A DNA stretch of 64,000 bases from Nakamurella leprariae (GCF_016918035.1 NZ_JAERWK010000020.1:159495-223494), one strand, 5' to 3'. Positions 15,876-25,261 are shown, numbered from the stretch's first letter. The notes: generated from the letters alone by a model not told the origin. Made by a program: numbers and translations.

Positions 15876-17297
15876 TCAGGCCAGCAGCAGCATCGCCCCG
15901 CCGAGCACCACCGCGGCGACCAGCACGCTGCGCACGATGACCCGCATGGCGCTGCCCGGCAGCCGCTCCCCCGCGGCCAGCGTGACCGCGGTGGCCAGGG
16001 CGATGCGCGGCGGCGAGGCGATGATCGCGAAGGAGCCGGCCACGTTCTGCCCGGCCAGCGCGACCAGCGGGTCGGCACCCAGGTTGGCCGCCGCGGCCGA
16101 CGTGGCGGACGAGAACATGGCAGCGGCACCGGTGTTGGAGCCGGTCAGATAGCCGCCGAGGGCGCCGATGGCCGGGATGGTCGCGACGAATCCGAAGCCG
16201 AGGTGGGCGGCGGTGGTGGCCAGGTGCTCGGCCATGCCGGTGGCGGCCATGACGATGCCCAGCACCATGAACACCAGCGCGTTCGCCGCGGTCGGCACCC
16301 AGCGGCGCAGCGCCCCGCGGGCGACGGCCGCCCGGTCGACCGGGACGCCGGACGCGGTGATGGCCACGACCGCCGCCACGATCAGCCACAGCGCCGGGCT
16401 GCTCAGCCAGTCCAGCCAGTCGGCGGTGTCGGTGACGGCGAGCAGCGCGGTCGAGGCCAGGATGCCCGCCACCAGCACCAGGTGCGGCACCACCGAGCGG
16501 ACCAGCGGGGCCGAGATGCGCGGCAGCGGACCATGGGTCAGCCGGGTGACCATGAGCAACCCGGCCATCACCGCGGCCGGGGCGAGCACCCCGGACAGCG
16601 GCGTGCCGATGAGGACGTTGGCGCCGAGCAGCACGCCCCACTCGACCACGATCACCCCGGCGGCCAGGGCCAGCTGCCGGGCGTCCGGCCGGCCGACCAG
16701 CACGCCGAGCACGGCGACCATGCTGACGATCAGCACCACCGGGGTGAGCAGGGCGGACTCGACACCGAGCGCGTGCAGGTCCTCGCCGCCGAGCTGGGCG
16801 GCGATGAGGGTGCCTGGGCCGAGCGAGCCCCACGGCACCAGCACCATGCCCAGCAGTGAAGCCAGCACGGCCTTGGCCGGCGGCAAACCGAGCTGGACCA
16901 GCAGCGGCGCGGTGATGACCACGCCGAGACCGAAGCCGGTGACCGATTCCATGAACGGGGTCATGCCGAACACCAGCAGCAGCAGGGTGACGGTGCGGTC
17001 GGCGCCGGACTCGGTCTCCCGCAGCCACGACGCGATGCGGTCCTGCGCGCCGGTGCGGGCCATCGCCGTGGCCAGCCCGACCCCGCCGAGCAGCAGCAAC
17101 GCCACCTCGAGCACGGTCGGTCCCATGTCCGCGACCGTGGCCTGCACCACGTCGCCGGTGGGCCGGAACGCGACCGCGGTGCCGAGCAGCGCGGTGCCGA
17201 GCCCGGCCACGCCCGCCCACAGCGACGGGACCCGGGTGGCCAGCAGCACCAGCACCACGACGATCGGGGCGAGGGCGACCAGGAAATGCCAGACCAC
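15876..17297 (-). CDS. LctP-family lactate/glycolate permease
   Basis: A 473-residue integral membrane protein of the L-lactate permease (LctP/LldP) family with about 12-13 predicted helices, importing lactate or glycolate by proton symport. Diagnostic segments: LLLLGGVGLATAMARTGAQD, FGMTPFMESVTGFGLGVV (the conserved ESVTGFG motif), LGMVLVPWGSLGPGTL and GGYLTGSNTGAAAMFSSATS (the second signature). Length is somewhat shorter than E. coli LldP (551). No lactate dehydrogenase is adjacent; its neighbour upstream is a broken GAF-GGDEF gene. Confidence 0.92.
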   Translation of the reverse strand: MVWHFLVALAPIVVVLVLLATRVPSLWAGVAGLGTALLGTAVAFRPTGDVVQATVADMGPTVLEVALLLLGGVGLATAMARTGAQDRIASWLRETESGADRTVTLLLLVFGMTPFMESVTGFGLGVVITAPLLVQLGLPPAKAVLASLLGMVLVPWGSLGPGTLIAAQLGGEDLHALGVESALLTPVVLIVSMVAVLGVLVGRPDARQLALAAGVIVVEWGVLLGANVLIGTPLSGVLAPAAVMAGLLMVTRLTHGPLPRISAPLVRSVVPHLVLVAGILASTALLAVTDTADWLDWLSSPALWLIVAAVVAITASGVPVDRAAVARGALRRWVPTAANALVFMVLGIVMAATGMAEHLATTAAHLGFGFVATIPAIGALGGYLTGSNTGAAAMFSSATSAAAANLGADPLVALAGQNVAGSFAIIASPPRIALATAVTLAAGERLPGSAMRVIVRSVLVAAVVLGGAMLLLA

Positions 17298-17401
17298 GCG
17301 CTGCTGCTCCCCGCTGCCGCTCTCGTTCCCGGAACCGCATCGCCCGGGACCGCGAACCTAACCGACCGGCGGTGCCGTCCCGCGCATCGTCCGCGGCGGG
17401 A

Positions 17402-17859
17402 TCAGGGCTGCCGGCCGGCCGCGGAGCCGTCCCGCCGGCGACGCTCCTGCTCGCGCGCGTACATCGCCCGCGTCGGCCGCCTCCATCGCCGTTCCTCCTG
17501 CTCGATGGACCGGTCCCGGCCCCGCCGGTTCAGCAGCCCGGTGAGCGCCTCGACGTCGGCATTGATCGGGAGACCCTGCGCCGCCGCCGCGGCGTCGTGC
17601 GGCTCGGTCGTGACGTCGCCGGCGATCTGGGGGCGACCCCGCCGCCATCGGCCGGCAGAACGAGTCCGGGAAGGACATCTCGTCGCCGGCGCTCACCGGG
17701 TGGTCGCTGGCGCGGACCACGAGCACGTCGGCTGTCCTCGTCCACCCGGGTGACCGCCCACAGACCCATCGGGATCTCGGCTGCCAGGTGATCGATGACC
17801 AGCTCGCTCGCCGTGTCGACCGTCCGGACCGGCTGCAGACGGGGAGCCACCGTCGTCAC
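17402..17859 (-). pseudogene. Frameshifted and truncated GAF-GGDEF protein
   Basis: Three consecutive frames together give one GAF-domain protein: frame one GTG-start MTTVAPRLQPVRTVDTASEL to MGLWAVTRVDED, frame two LVVRASDHPVSAGDEMSFPD with FCRPMAAG, frame three PQIAGDVTTEPHDA then ADVEALTGLLNRRGRDR, the linker into a GGDEF diguanylate cyclase domain. The GGDEF catalytic part is missing; the frame ends shortly after with Arg-rich sequence and TGA. At least two frameshifts (near 17725 and 17650) and a 3' deletion mean it is not functional. The remaining bases 17298-17401 and 17860-18134 show no further gene. Confidence 0.65.
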
Positions 17860-18134
17860 GGGACGAACATGCTCCGGCAGCGGTGTGAGGCCGCCGCAGC
17901 CCACAGCGGCCCAGCAGTTGCCGGCCGACGCGACCCCGGCGATCATTCGCGCGACCCCATGCCTGCTCGAGCTCGGACGCCCCGGAGCCGACGAGCACCA
18001 CCCCGCGGAGCCCGACGACCCCGTCGACCGGCTCCGAAGCGAGCACCACACCGGCTCCCCCGCTGGCCGACGTCCCGCCGCCGAGGTGCCCGCAACCGGA
18101 TTGCGGCTCGTTGCCGGGCCGGCCAGGCCCGTCG

Positions 18135-18692
18135 TCACTGCGGCAGCGCGCCGCCCAGCACCCCGAACAGCTTGCGCACCGGATCGGTCTCCTTCTGCGA
18201 CCCGTGCTCGCCGGCCGGCGGGCGCGGGTACTGCTCCCAGTCCCCCGTGCCCTCGATGACCTGGTAGTGGTCGCGGATGAGCCGGCGGGTCAGGATCCGC
18301 CACTCCCCGTCCCGCTTCTCGAAGACGTCCAGGTACCGGCCGCCGGCCAGGTAGTCGTAGTCCGGCCGACCGTCCTGGCCCGGCTCGCGATGGAAGACCT
18401 GCCAGTAGGTCTCGCCGTGCGCTCGATCGCCGTGCACCCGCAGCAGGATGTTGCCGAGGAAGTGGGTCGAGGAGCGCAGGCTCTCCAGGAACGGCCAGAT
18501 GACGTCGATGAACTCGTGGGCGTTGCCGCTGAACGACACGTGGTCGTCGGTGCCGTCCGGCCAGTAGCACCCCCGCAGGGTCTCCTGGTCCCGCCGGTCG
18601 ATGCCGTGGCAGTACCGGTACAGGCAGTCGCGGATCGCCTCGCGGTCCAGCAGGTCCTGCACCGTGTTCGGGTAGTGCTCCACGTCCGACAT
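18135..18692 (-). CDS. SnoaL-like / NTF2-fold protein
   Basis: A 185-residue SnoaL_4-type protein (NTF2-like cone fold), typically a small-molecule isomerase, dehydratase or ring-hydroxylation partner in catabolic clusters. It starts at an ATG with GGAGAGGG 6 bases upstream. Conserved parts: LLDREAIRDCLYRYCHGIDR, the hydrophobic cone helices, and the C-terminal WRILTRRLIRDHYQV. It follows an SDR gene on the same strand across a short tandem repeat, so both probably share the operon promoter at 19571-19618. Catalytic residues cannot be assigned with confidence. Confidence 0.85.
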   Translation of the reverse strand: MSDVEHYPNTVQDLLDREAIRDCLYRYCHGIDRRDQETLRGCYWPDGTDDHVSFSGNAHEFIDVIWPFLESLRSSTHFLGNILLRVHGDRAHGETYWQVFHREPGQDGRPDYDYLAGGRYLDVFEKRDGEWRILTRRLIRDHYQVIEGTGDWEQYPRPPAGEHGSQKETDPVRKLFGVLGGALPQ

Positions 18693-18723
18693 CCGTTCCC
18701 TCTCCTCGGTGCTCGTGTCCGGG

Positions 18724-18751
18724 TCGCCGATCGCCGATCGCCGATCGCCGA
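18724..18751. repeat. Four tandem copies of a 7-base unit
   Basis: TCGCCGA repeated four times between the SDR stop and the SnoaL-like gene start. Such a heptamer could vary in number by slippage; the last copy abuts the SDR stop codon. Confidence 0.85.
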
Positions 18752-19543
18752 TCAACTCAGGTGCCAGCCGCCGTCCACGAACACGGTCTGGCCGGTGACG
18801 TACCCGGCCAGCGGCGAGGCCAGGTAGAGGACGGTGGTCGCGATGTCCTCCGGGCTGCCGGCTCGGCGCAGCGCGAGTTGCGACAGCGTCTGCTGCTTGG
18901 CCACCGCCCGCGGATCGTCCTCCGCCCACTGGGTGAGCCGGGTCTCGATGTAACCGGGCGAGACCGCGTTGACCCGGATGCCGCACGGTCCCCACTCCTG
19001 GGCACACGCTCGGGTCACGTTCTCCAGCCCCGCCTTGGACGTCGAGTAGCTCAGGCGTTGCGGCAGGGCCTTCTCGGTGACCAGCGAGGTGATGTTCACG
19101 ATCGCACCGCCGCGGTCGTGCGACCGCATCGCGCGGTACGCCAGCTGACTGCCGCGCAGCGCACTGGAGGTGTTGTCGCGGAACACCTCCTCGAAGACGT
19201 CGAGATCCACGTCCTCCGCGCCCTGGTGGCTGACCCGCCCGGCGTTGTTGACCCACACCGACACCGGCGGGAGCTCGCTGAGCGCACGCTCGATCGGCGC
19301 CCGGCAGTCGTCGGTGCTCAGCGACGTGGCCACGCCCGCGACGGTCCCGGCGGTCGCCAGCTCCGTGACCGCGCGGTCCAGCTCCGCGGCATCCCGGTCC
19401 ACCAGCAGGATCGCCATCCCGGCGGCCGACTGCAGCGTCCGGGCGATCTCCAGCCCCAGGCCGCGCGCCGCGCCGGTGACCACGGCGGTGCTGCCGGCCA
19501 TGGCGGCGAACGGTCGGGCGAAGTCCAACGGAACGGTCGGCAC
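18752..19543 (-). CDS. Short-chain dehydrogenase/reductase
   Basis: A 263-residue classical SDR. Cofactor motif TGAARGLGLEIA near residue 24, NNAG, catalytic Tyr/Lys in SYSTSKAGLENVT, and the C-terminal GYVTGQTVFVDGGW. I chose the second GTG (19543) because AAGGAG lies 6 bases upstream of it; a GTG six codons earlier has no ribosome site. Oxidoreductase of an unknown hydroxyl or keto substrate. Divergent from the Old Yellow Enzyme gene; the shared region holds copies of the GATTGYRTWC element. First gene of a two-gene operon with the SnoaL-like protein. Confidence 0.88.
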   Translation of the reverse strand: MPTVPLDFARPFAAMAGSTAVVTGAARGLGLEIARTLQSAAGMAILLVDRDAAELDRAVTELATAGTVAGVATSLSTDDCRAPIERALSELPPVSVWVNNAGRVSHQGAEDVDLDVFEEVFRDNTSSALRGSQLAYRAMRSHDRGGAIVNITSLVTEKALPQRLSYSTSKAGLENVTRACAQEWGPCGIRVNAVSPGYIETRLTQWAEDDPRAVAKQQTLSQLALRRAGSPEDIATTVLYLASPLAGYVTGQTVFVDGGWHLS

Positions 19544-19570
19544 GAGCGACTCCTTCGTCACTGAACGACA

Positions 19571-19618
19571 GATTGTGTACTGGAAGTATCATTCGATCGC
19601 GAACGCGGTACACACACC
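19571..19618. promoter_or_regulatory. GATTGYRTWC element and a related GTGTGTACC copy
   Basis: GATTGTGTAC at 19571-19580, 27 bases before the SDR start, and GGTACACACACC at 19607-19618 on the other strand. These are members of the repeated near-palindrome found at the promoters of the catabolic operons. Confidence 0.55.
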
Positions 19619-19670
19619 GGCGGATCTGAGCGCACGCTTCCCGGCGCACGACCCGCAGGCTATCGTGCGC

Positions 19671-19681
19671 GGTATACAACC
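19671..19681. promoter_or_regulatory. GGTATACAACC element upstream of the OYE gene
   Basis: Reverse complement GGTTGTATACC, a variant of the shared element, 55 bases before the OYE start. Confidence 0.45.
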
Positions 19682-19735
19682 CGCTACCCCAACCGTCGCC
19701 GCGCGGACGGGGTACCCGCCACCTTGGGGTCACCG

Positions 19736-21733
19736 ATGACCGTTCCCTCCGTGCCGCCGGACGCGTCCGTCCCGCCCATCGATCCGGGACCGGATCCTGC
19801 GACGGCGTTGATGCTGCAACCGATGTCGCTGGGCCGGCTGCGACTGCGGAACCGGGTTGCGGTGAGCGCGCACGTCACCAACCTGGCCACCGCCGATCGG
19901 CTGGCGTCGGCCCGGCACGCCGCGTACTACGCCGAGCGGGCCCGGGGTGGCGCCGGCCTGATCGTGGTCGAGTCCCTGGCCGTGCATCCGACCGCCGGGT
20001 CGTCCCGACTGTCCATGCAGGCGTTCGACGACGGCATCACCGCCGCCATGAACCAGGTCGCCGCGGCCGTGCAGGCCGAAGGCGCTGCGGCCTTCGCCCA
20101 GCTGAACCACGGTGGCCGCGAGCACAATCCGATGACCACCCGGCGGGAGTTGTGGTCGGCCTCGGACCTGACGTCGCGACAGCGGCGGGAGCGACCGCAC
20201 GCCATGACGGTCGCCGAGATCGATGCGGTGGTGGACGCCTTCGCCGCGGCCGCCGACCGGCTGGCCCGGTCCGGTCTGGACGGCTTGGAGGTGAACTCGG
20301 GGCACGGATACCTGTTGCACCAGTTCCTGTCTCCGCTGGCCAACCGGCGCACCGACGAGTACGGCGGCTCACTCGCGCAGCGATGCCGCTTCCCCGAGCG
20401 GGTGCTGGCCGCCGTCCGCGCCGCGGTCGGTCCGGACTTCCCGCTGGGCGTCCGGTTGTCCGGGAGCGAGTTCCTCGACGGTGGCATCGACCCGGAGATG
20501 GCCGCGGCCATCGCCCGTCGACTGGTCGCCGCCGGGAACCTCGACTACGTGTCGGTCTCCTGGTCCACCTACGAGACGCTCGACACCGTCATCCCCGACA
20601 TGGCCTACGGGCAGATCCCGTTCACCGACCTGGCCGGCGTGATCCGGCGCGCGGTCGCCCCGGTGCCGGTGATGACGGCCGGCCGGATCGGCACCCCGGC
20701 GGCGGCCGAGGCGGTGCTGGCCCGCGGGGACGCCGACCTGGTCGCCATGACCCGCGCCCAGATCGCCGACCCGTACCTGGTCCGCAAGGTCGAACAGGGC
20801 CGCAGCCAGGACATCCGCTGGTGCATCGGCTGCAACCAGGGCTGCATCGGCTACACGTTCCTCGGAGGTGACCTGTCCTGTCTGCAGAACCCGGCCGCCG
20901 GGGACGAGCTGCACGACGCCGGCGAGGACCCGCCGCCCGCGGCGACACCCCGCCGGGTGGTCGTGGTCGGCGGTGGGCCCGCCGGCATGGAGGCCGCCTG
21001 GTACGCCGCGGCGTGCGGGCACCGGGTCACGCTGTTCGAGGCCGGAGCGCAGCTCGGTGGCCTGCTGGCGCACGCCGAGTCGCTGCCGTCCCGGGCGGAC
21101 CTGGCCGGGGTGCGGTCCTACCGGGAGCGGATGCTGCGCCGGTACGGGGTCGACGTGCGGTGCGAGATCCGCGCCGGAGTCGACGACATCCAAGCCCTGG
21201 AACCCGATGTCGTGGTGATTGCGACCGGCTCGCGGCCCGAGGCGACCAGCGGGATGGTCCGGGGTTCGGAGTGGGCGTTCACCGCCCCGGCCGGCGAGCT
21301 CGGTCGCTGCGTGGTCGTCGACGGCGAGGGCACCATGACGGCGCTGACCGTCGCCGAAGCGCTGGCCGCCCGCGGCGCCACCGAGGTGACCCTGGTCGCC
21401 GCGGCGGGCGCCCCGGGCAACCAGATCGTCGGGATCAGCCTGCTGCCCGCCCAGCGGCGACTGCGGGCCACCGGGGTGCGGCAGCTCGGTCTGCACGAGC
21501 TGGGCGAGATCGGCGACGGGACAGTCGTGCTCACGGACGTGCTGAACGGCACCAGCGAGGTGCTGGCTGCGGACCACGTGGTGATCCCCGGAGCCCGGCG
21601 CAGCGACACCACCCTGGCCGACGCCCTGGCCGGCCGGGTGGGTCAGCTGCTGGTGGCCGGCGACGCGCTGGCCCCGCGGCAGGCCATCGAGGCGATCCGG
21701 GACGGACGACGAGTGGCCCGCTGGATCCGGTGA
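19736..21733 (+). CDS. Old Yellow Enzyme / 2,4-dienoyl-CoA reductase-type flavoprotein
   Basis: A 665-residue NAD(P)H:enoate reductase. Residues about 15-370 are the FMN-binding TIM barrel of the Old Yellow Enzyme family (LRNRVAVSAHVTN, AAFAQLNHGGREH, EVNSGHGYLLHQFLSPLANR). A [4Fe-4S] cluster motif CIGCNQGCIG with a fourth Cys in LSCLQNP follows. The C-terminal half is an FAD/NAD-binding domain starting RRVVVVGGGPAGMEAAWYAA. This architecture is that of FadH and BaiCD-like enzymes that reduce C=C bonds of conjugated acids or CoA esters. The ATG is preferred over a TTG four codons earlier. Single-gene transcription unit opposite the SDR. Confidence 0.92.
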   Translation: MTVPSVPPDASVPPIDPGPDPATALMLQPMSLGRLRLRNRVAVSAHVTNLATADRLASARHAAYYAERARGGAGLIVVESLAVHPTAGSSRLSMQAFDDGITAAMNQVAAAVQAEGAAAFAQLNHGGREHNPMTTRRELWSASDLTSRQRRERPHAMTVAEIDAVVDAFAAAADRLARSGLDGLEVNSGHGYLLHQFLSPLANRRTDEYGGSLAQRCRFPERVLAAVRAAVGPDFPLGVRLSGSEFLDGGIDPEMAAAIARRLVAAGNLDYVSVSWSTYETLDTVIPDMAYGQIPFTDLAGVIRRAVAPVPVMTAGRIGTPAAAEAVLARGDADLVAMTRAQIADPYLVRKVEQGRSQDIRWCIGCNQGCIGYTFLGGDLSCLQNPAAGDELHDAGEDPPPAATPRRVVVVGGGPAGMEAAWYAAACGHRVTLFEAGAQLGGLLAHAESLPSRADLAGVRSYRERMLRRYGVDVRCEIRAGVDDIQALEPDVVVIATGSRPEATSGMVRGSEWAFTAPAGELGRCVVVDGEGTMTALTVAEALAARGATEVTLVAAAGAPGNQIVGISLLPAQRRLRATGVRQLGLHELGEIGDGTVVLTDVLNGTSEVLAADHVVIPGARRSDTTLADALAGRVGQLLVAGDALAPRQAIEAIRDGRRVARWIR

Positions 21734-21763
21734 GATTCCGCGGGCGGCGTCGGTGCAGCCGGG

Positions 21764-22510
21764 TCAGGCCAGGCCCAGCTCGTCCAGCAGGCCGCGGAAC
21801 ACCCCGGTGAGGGCGGTGCCGTCCAGGGTCTCGGCGTAGCCAGGCACCATCAGCACCGCGGTCTCGCCCTGGTCGTGCACGGTCAGGCCGCCGTCCAGTT
21901 CGTTGTGTCCCAGGTGCAGCTCCCAGGCCGACAGCGCCCGCAGTGCGCGACCGAAGGTGTCTCGCGGACAGGCGATCTCGCCCGCCCGCGTGGTCACCAG
22001 CACATCCTGGTCCCGGACGGTGAAGGTGAATCCGCCGATGGATCCCGACCGGTCGACGGTGATCGGCCGCGTCCCGCGCAGCGCCCACAGCGGGTTGTCC
22101 GGCATGATCTCCAGCGTCACCCGGCGCTTGCCGTCCCCGGAGAAGGTGCGGTGCGCGACGGCGTTCGGCAGCTTGAACAGGTCACCGGTGCGCGCCAGGT
22201 AGCCGCCGTAGTGCTCGTCGCCGTCGGTCTCCTTGAACTCCACCCGCACCGACCCATGGACGATGTACAGGTAGGTGTCCCCGTCGTACACGGTGTTCCA
22301 GAACGGCAGCTGGTCGGCGGCACCGGTCGACTCCCACAGCGCCATGGAGCCACTGCGGCCCAGTTCGACCGGCACATGGGTGGGCCGGTCGGCGGCCGCA
22401 CCGAAGGCCAGCACGTTGGTCATCGAGAACAGCTCCGGCCGGCCGGTGATCGTCGACTCCCCCGGGTGCACCTGCAGACCGGCGAAGTCCGGGTGCAACT
22501 CGACGGTCAT
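21764..22510 (-). CDS. Cupin protein related to homogentisate-dioxygenase-like proteins
   Basis: A 248-residue cytoplasmic cupin with a recognisable first barrel (DGDTYLYIVHGSVRVEFKE, residues about 78-95; GDLFKLPNAVAHRTFSGDG, 110-130) and a weaker second half (FTVRDQDVLVTTRAGEIAC). The DTYLYIVHG strand and LPNAVAHR resemble the N-terminal part of the HGD-like protein at 35911. It may be a non-heme iron enzyme or an isomerase, but the iron ligands are not clearly identifiable, only His125. The ATG overlaps the stop of the hydrolase gene upstream (ATGA). Last gene of the Liv operon. Confidence 0.75.
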   Translation of the reverse strand: MTVELHPDFAGLQVHPGESTITGRPELFSMTNVLAFGAAADRPTHVPVELGRSGSMALWESTGAADQLPFWNTVYDGDTYLYIVHGSVRVEFKETDGDEHYGGYLARTGDLFKLPNAVAHRTFSGDGKRRVTLEIMPDNPLWALRGTRPITVDRSGSIGGFTFTVRDQDVLVTTRAGEIACPRDTFGRALRALSAWELHLGHNELDGGLTVHDQGETAVLMVPGYAETLDGTALTGVFRGLLDELGLA

Positions 22511-23646
22511 GCCTTGATCCCGTGCTCGTCGAGCCAGGAGACCACCGTGTCGGCCACGAAGTCGACGTGCTCCGGCTGGTCCTTGAGGTAGTGCGTGCCG
22601 CCCTGCACCGGGACCAGGAGCTTGTCGTCGTGCGGTACCGCGTCGTACATCTGCTGCGCGTACGACGGGAAGCACACCTGGTCGGCGGTGCCGTACATGA
22701 TGAGCGCGGGGACGCTGATCCGGGCCAGGTGCCGCTGCCCGTCCCCGTTGGACTCCCGCACGCTCCACTGGCTCAGCCACGACCGCAGGCTGCAGTTGTG
22801 GCCGAGCGAGGCGGGCATCAGGTTGGCCACCTCGGTCGGCCCCCACATGGTGCCGGGGGTGCGGTCCGACGGGTCGATGGTGACGTCGACGAAGCGCGGG
22901 TCGGCGGTGGTGCCGTGCACCAGGAAGGGCAGGTCGGCGAGCTCCCCACCGGCCGCGGCCAGCTCGGCCAGCGTGTCCTTGGCCCACTGGGTGATCCGGT
23001 CGTTGCGGGCCAGCTGGGCGGCGCGGTACCGGGCCACGAACTCCGGGTCCAGCGGCAGCGTGCGACCGGGGGCGAACAGGTCCAGCTCCGGGTCCCGGTC
23101 GAACGGGTCGTACTCGTTGCGGATGGCCGGATCCAGCCAGTCGCCGCACACCTGCGCGCGGCCCGGGTGCGCCATCAGCTGCACGATCGCATCGGCCGGC
23201 GACAGGTCGGCCGTGGTCAGGTCCGGCGGATCGCCCGCCGGGGTGTGCGTGATGGTCGGCGACTCGGCCTGGCTCTGGTACAGCGCGGCCAGCCCGCCGC
23301 CGCCGGAATTGCCGACCAGCACGACTTTCTCATAGCCCAGGTTCCGCAGGTACCGGATGCCGGCGCCCACATCGAGCACGCAGTTCTCCATGGTCAGCGC
23401 GCTGTCGTTGCCGATGTAGCGGGTGGTGAACCCGACGGCGTCGATGCCCCGCGCCGCCAAGGGCTCGAGCAGGTAGTGACCCATGAAGTTCGACGTCGGA
23501 TGGACCATCATCGCCACCGTGCGGCTGGGGCGATCGGCGCGGTGCAGCGCGCCCCAGACCTTGCCGGCCATCCGGGCCACCCCGGAGTAGATGTCGATGC
23601 GGTCACTGGTCGCCATGGGGATGGGCAGCAGTTCGATCCCGGCCAT
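22507..23646 (-). CDS. Alpha/beta hydrolase, carboxylesterase-like
   Basis: A 379-residue alpha/beta-hydrolase. The nucleophile elbow is LVGNSGGGGLAAL (Ser about residue 109); VAMMVHPTSNFMGHYLLEPL is the first strand and oxyanion region; the late part ALIMYGTADQVCFPSYAQQ gives the acidic residue, and GGTHYLKDQPEHVDFV contains the catalytic His. A large insertion (residues 130-270) forms a cap. It probably hydrolyses an ester, lactone or thioester of the imported substrate. Fits between an SDR and the cupin gene in the Liv operon; 47 bases after the SDR gene. Confidence 0.85.
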   Translation of the reverse strand: MAGIELLPIPMATSDRIDIYSGVARMAGKVWGALHRADRPSRTVAMMVHPTSNFMGHYLLEPLAARGIDAVGFTTRYIGNDSALTMENCVLDVGAGIRYLRNLGYEKVVLVGNSGGGGLAALYQSQAESPTITHTPAGDPPDLTTADLSPADAIVQLMAHPGRAQVCGDWLDPAIRNEYDPFDRDPELDLFAPGRTLPLDPEFVARYRAAQLARNDRITQWAKDTLAELAAAGGELADLPFLVHGTTADPRFVDVTIDPSDRTPGTMWGPTEVANLMPASLGHNCSLRSWLSQWSVRESNGDGQRHLARISVPALIMYGTADQVCFPSYAQQMYDAVPHDDKLLVPVQGGTHYLKDQPEHVDFVADTVVSWLDEHGIKA

Positions 23647-23693
23647 GCTCGTCGCTCGTCCTCTCGAGATGCGGTGCCTTGCGTTGACGTTCG

Positions 23694-24467
23694 TCAGCCG
23701 ATGAGCCGGCCGCCGTCGACGACCATGGTGTCGCCGGTGATGTAGTCGGCGTCGTCGCTGGTCAGGAACAGCACCGCCTTGGCGATGTCCGACGGCTGTC
23801 CCGGACGGCCCAGCGCGATCTTGCGCATCAGCCACTCGACCCGCTCGGGGTTCTCGAACACCGGCCGGGTCGCGCCGGTGCCCTGGACCAGTCCCGGCGC
23901 GACGGCGTTGCAGCGGATGTGCTGCGGGCCGTAGTCGTAGGCGATCGACTTGGTCAACGCGACCACGCCGCCCTTGGCCGCCATGTACGCGGCGTACTTC
24001 GGGTTCACGGTCAGCGCGGCCACCGACGCGGTGTTCACGATGACGCCGCCACCGCCGGCGACCATCCGCGGGATGCCGAACTTGCACCCCAGGAAGACGC
24101 CGGTGAGCGTGACGCCGATGGTCCGGTCCCACTCGTCCACGGTGGTGTCCACCACCGGCCGGTAGAGCGGCGCCCAGAACGCGTTGTTGTGCAGCACGTC
24201 CAGCTTCCCGAACAGCTCCACCGTCCGGTCCATCAGGGCCTCGACCGACGCGGGGTCGGACACGTCGGTCCGCACCGCCGCCGCCCGGCCACCGGTCGCG
24301 GTGATCTGCTCGACCGTCGCTGCCGCGGCGGCCTCGTCGATGTCGGCAACCACCACCTCGGCGCCCTCGGTGGCGAAGCTGACCGCGGTCTCCCGGCCGA
24401 TCCCCGAGCCGGCGCCGGTCACCACCACCGTGCGGCCGGTGAAGCGGGCGCGTCCGTACGCGCTCAT
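23694..24467 (-). CDS. Short-chain dehydrogenase/reductase
   Basis: A 257-residue classical SDR with VVVTGAGSGIGRETAVSFAT, VLHNNAFW (in place of the common NNAG), catalytic AAYMAAKGGVVALTKS and the C-terminal YITGDTMVVDGGR. Its ATG overlaps the TGA of the LivF gene (4 bases), so an enzyme gene is physically coupled to the transporter ATPase. A substrate-specific dehydrogenase for the imported compound is the simplest reading (inference). Confidence 0.88.
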   Translation of the reverse strand: MSAYGRARFTGRTVVVTGAGSGIGRETAVSFATEGAEVVVADIDEAAAAATVEQITATGGRAAAVRTDVSDPASVEALMDRTVELFGKLDVLHNNAFWAPLYRPVVDTTVDEWDRTIGVTLTGVFLGCKFGIPRMVAGGGGVIVNTASVAALTVNPKYAAYMAAKGGVVALTKSIAYDYGPQHIRCNAVAPGLVQGTGATRPVFENPERVEWLMRKIALGRPGQPSDIAKAVLFLTSDDADYITGDTMVVDGGRLIG

Positions 24468-25261
24468 CCGGCGCTCCGCTCGGGACCACCCAGGTAGCTG
24501 CGCAGCAGGGCGGGATCGGCCTGCAGCTCATCCGCCGTGCCGGTGGCGGTCACCGTGCCGGTGGTCAGGACGTAGCCGCGGTCGGCGACCCGCAGGCCCT
24601 GGACCACGTTCTGCTCGACCAGCAGCACCGTCAGCCCGTCGGCAGCCAACCCGCGGATGAGCTCGAAGACCTCCCGGACCAGCAGCGGCGACAGTCCCAG
24701 CGACGGCTCGTCCAGCAGCAGGATCTGCGGGGTGGTGACGATCGCGCGGCCGATGACCAGCATCTGCTGCTCACCGCCGGACAGCGTGCCCGCCTTCTGC
24801 TCCCGCCGGTCCCGCAGCCGCGGGAACCGGTCGTAGACGGTGTCCAGTGCGGCGTGCAGCTCGGCGCCGCCCAGCGCGAAGCCGCCCAGCCGCAGGTTCT
24901 CCTCGACGGTCAGCCGCGGCAGCGGCCGGCGGCCCTCGGGGACGTGGTGCAGCCCGGCCCGGGCCAGCACGTCACTGCGCCGGCCGGTGACGTCCGTGCC
25001 GTTGAAGGTGACGGTCCCGGCGATCGGCTTGATCATCCCGGACACGGCGCGCAGCACGGTGCTCTTGCCGGCGCCGTTGCTGCCGAACATGGCGACCAGC
25101 TCGCCACGGCGGACGTCCAGGCTGATGTCGGACGCCCCGATGATCCGCCCGTAGCCGGCCTTCAGGTGCTGGACCGACAGCACGACCTCACCGGGCGTCG
25201 CGGCAGGACGGGTCGCATCGCGGATCTCAGGGCGGGTCTCAGTGCGGGTCTCAGGTTCCAA
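24464..25261 (-). CDS. livF: Branched-chain-type ABC importer ATPase (LivF)
   Basis: A 265-residue ATPase of the LivF family. Walker A FGSNGAGKSTVLRA, LivF-typical HHVPEGRRPLPRLTVEENLR, signature TLSGGEQQML, Walker B ILLLDEPSLGLSP and H-loop LLVEQNV. The start is a TTG overlapping the LivG stop by 11 bases; the first 25 residues are a repetitive Thr/Glu/Arg-rich tail from a GACCCGC-like repeat, so a later start is possible. Works with LivG at the cytoplasmic face of the LivHM channel. Confidence 0.9.
   Translation of the reverse strand: MEPETRTETRPEIRDATRPAATPGEVVLSVQHLKAGYGRIIGASDISLDVRRGELVAMFGSNGAGKSTVLRAVSGMIKPIAGTVTFNGTDVTGRRSDVLARAGLHHVPEGRRPLPRLTVEENLRLGGFALGGAELHAALDTVYDRFPRLRDRREQKAGTLSGGEQQMLVIGRAIVTTPQILLLDEPSLGLSPLLVREVFELIRGLAADGLTVLLVEQNVVQGLRVADRGYVLTTGTVTATGTADELQADPALLRSYLGGPERSAG

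Noticed and set aside
18724..18751. Four short repeats as a CRISPR array
   Set aside because: Units of 7 bases without spacers are a simple tandem repeat.
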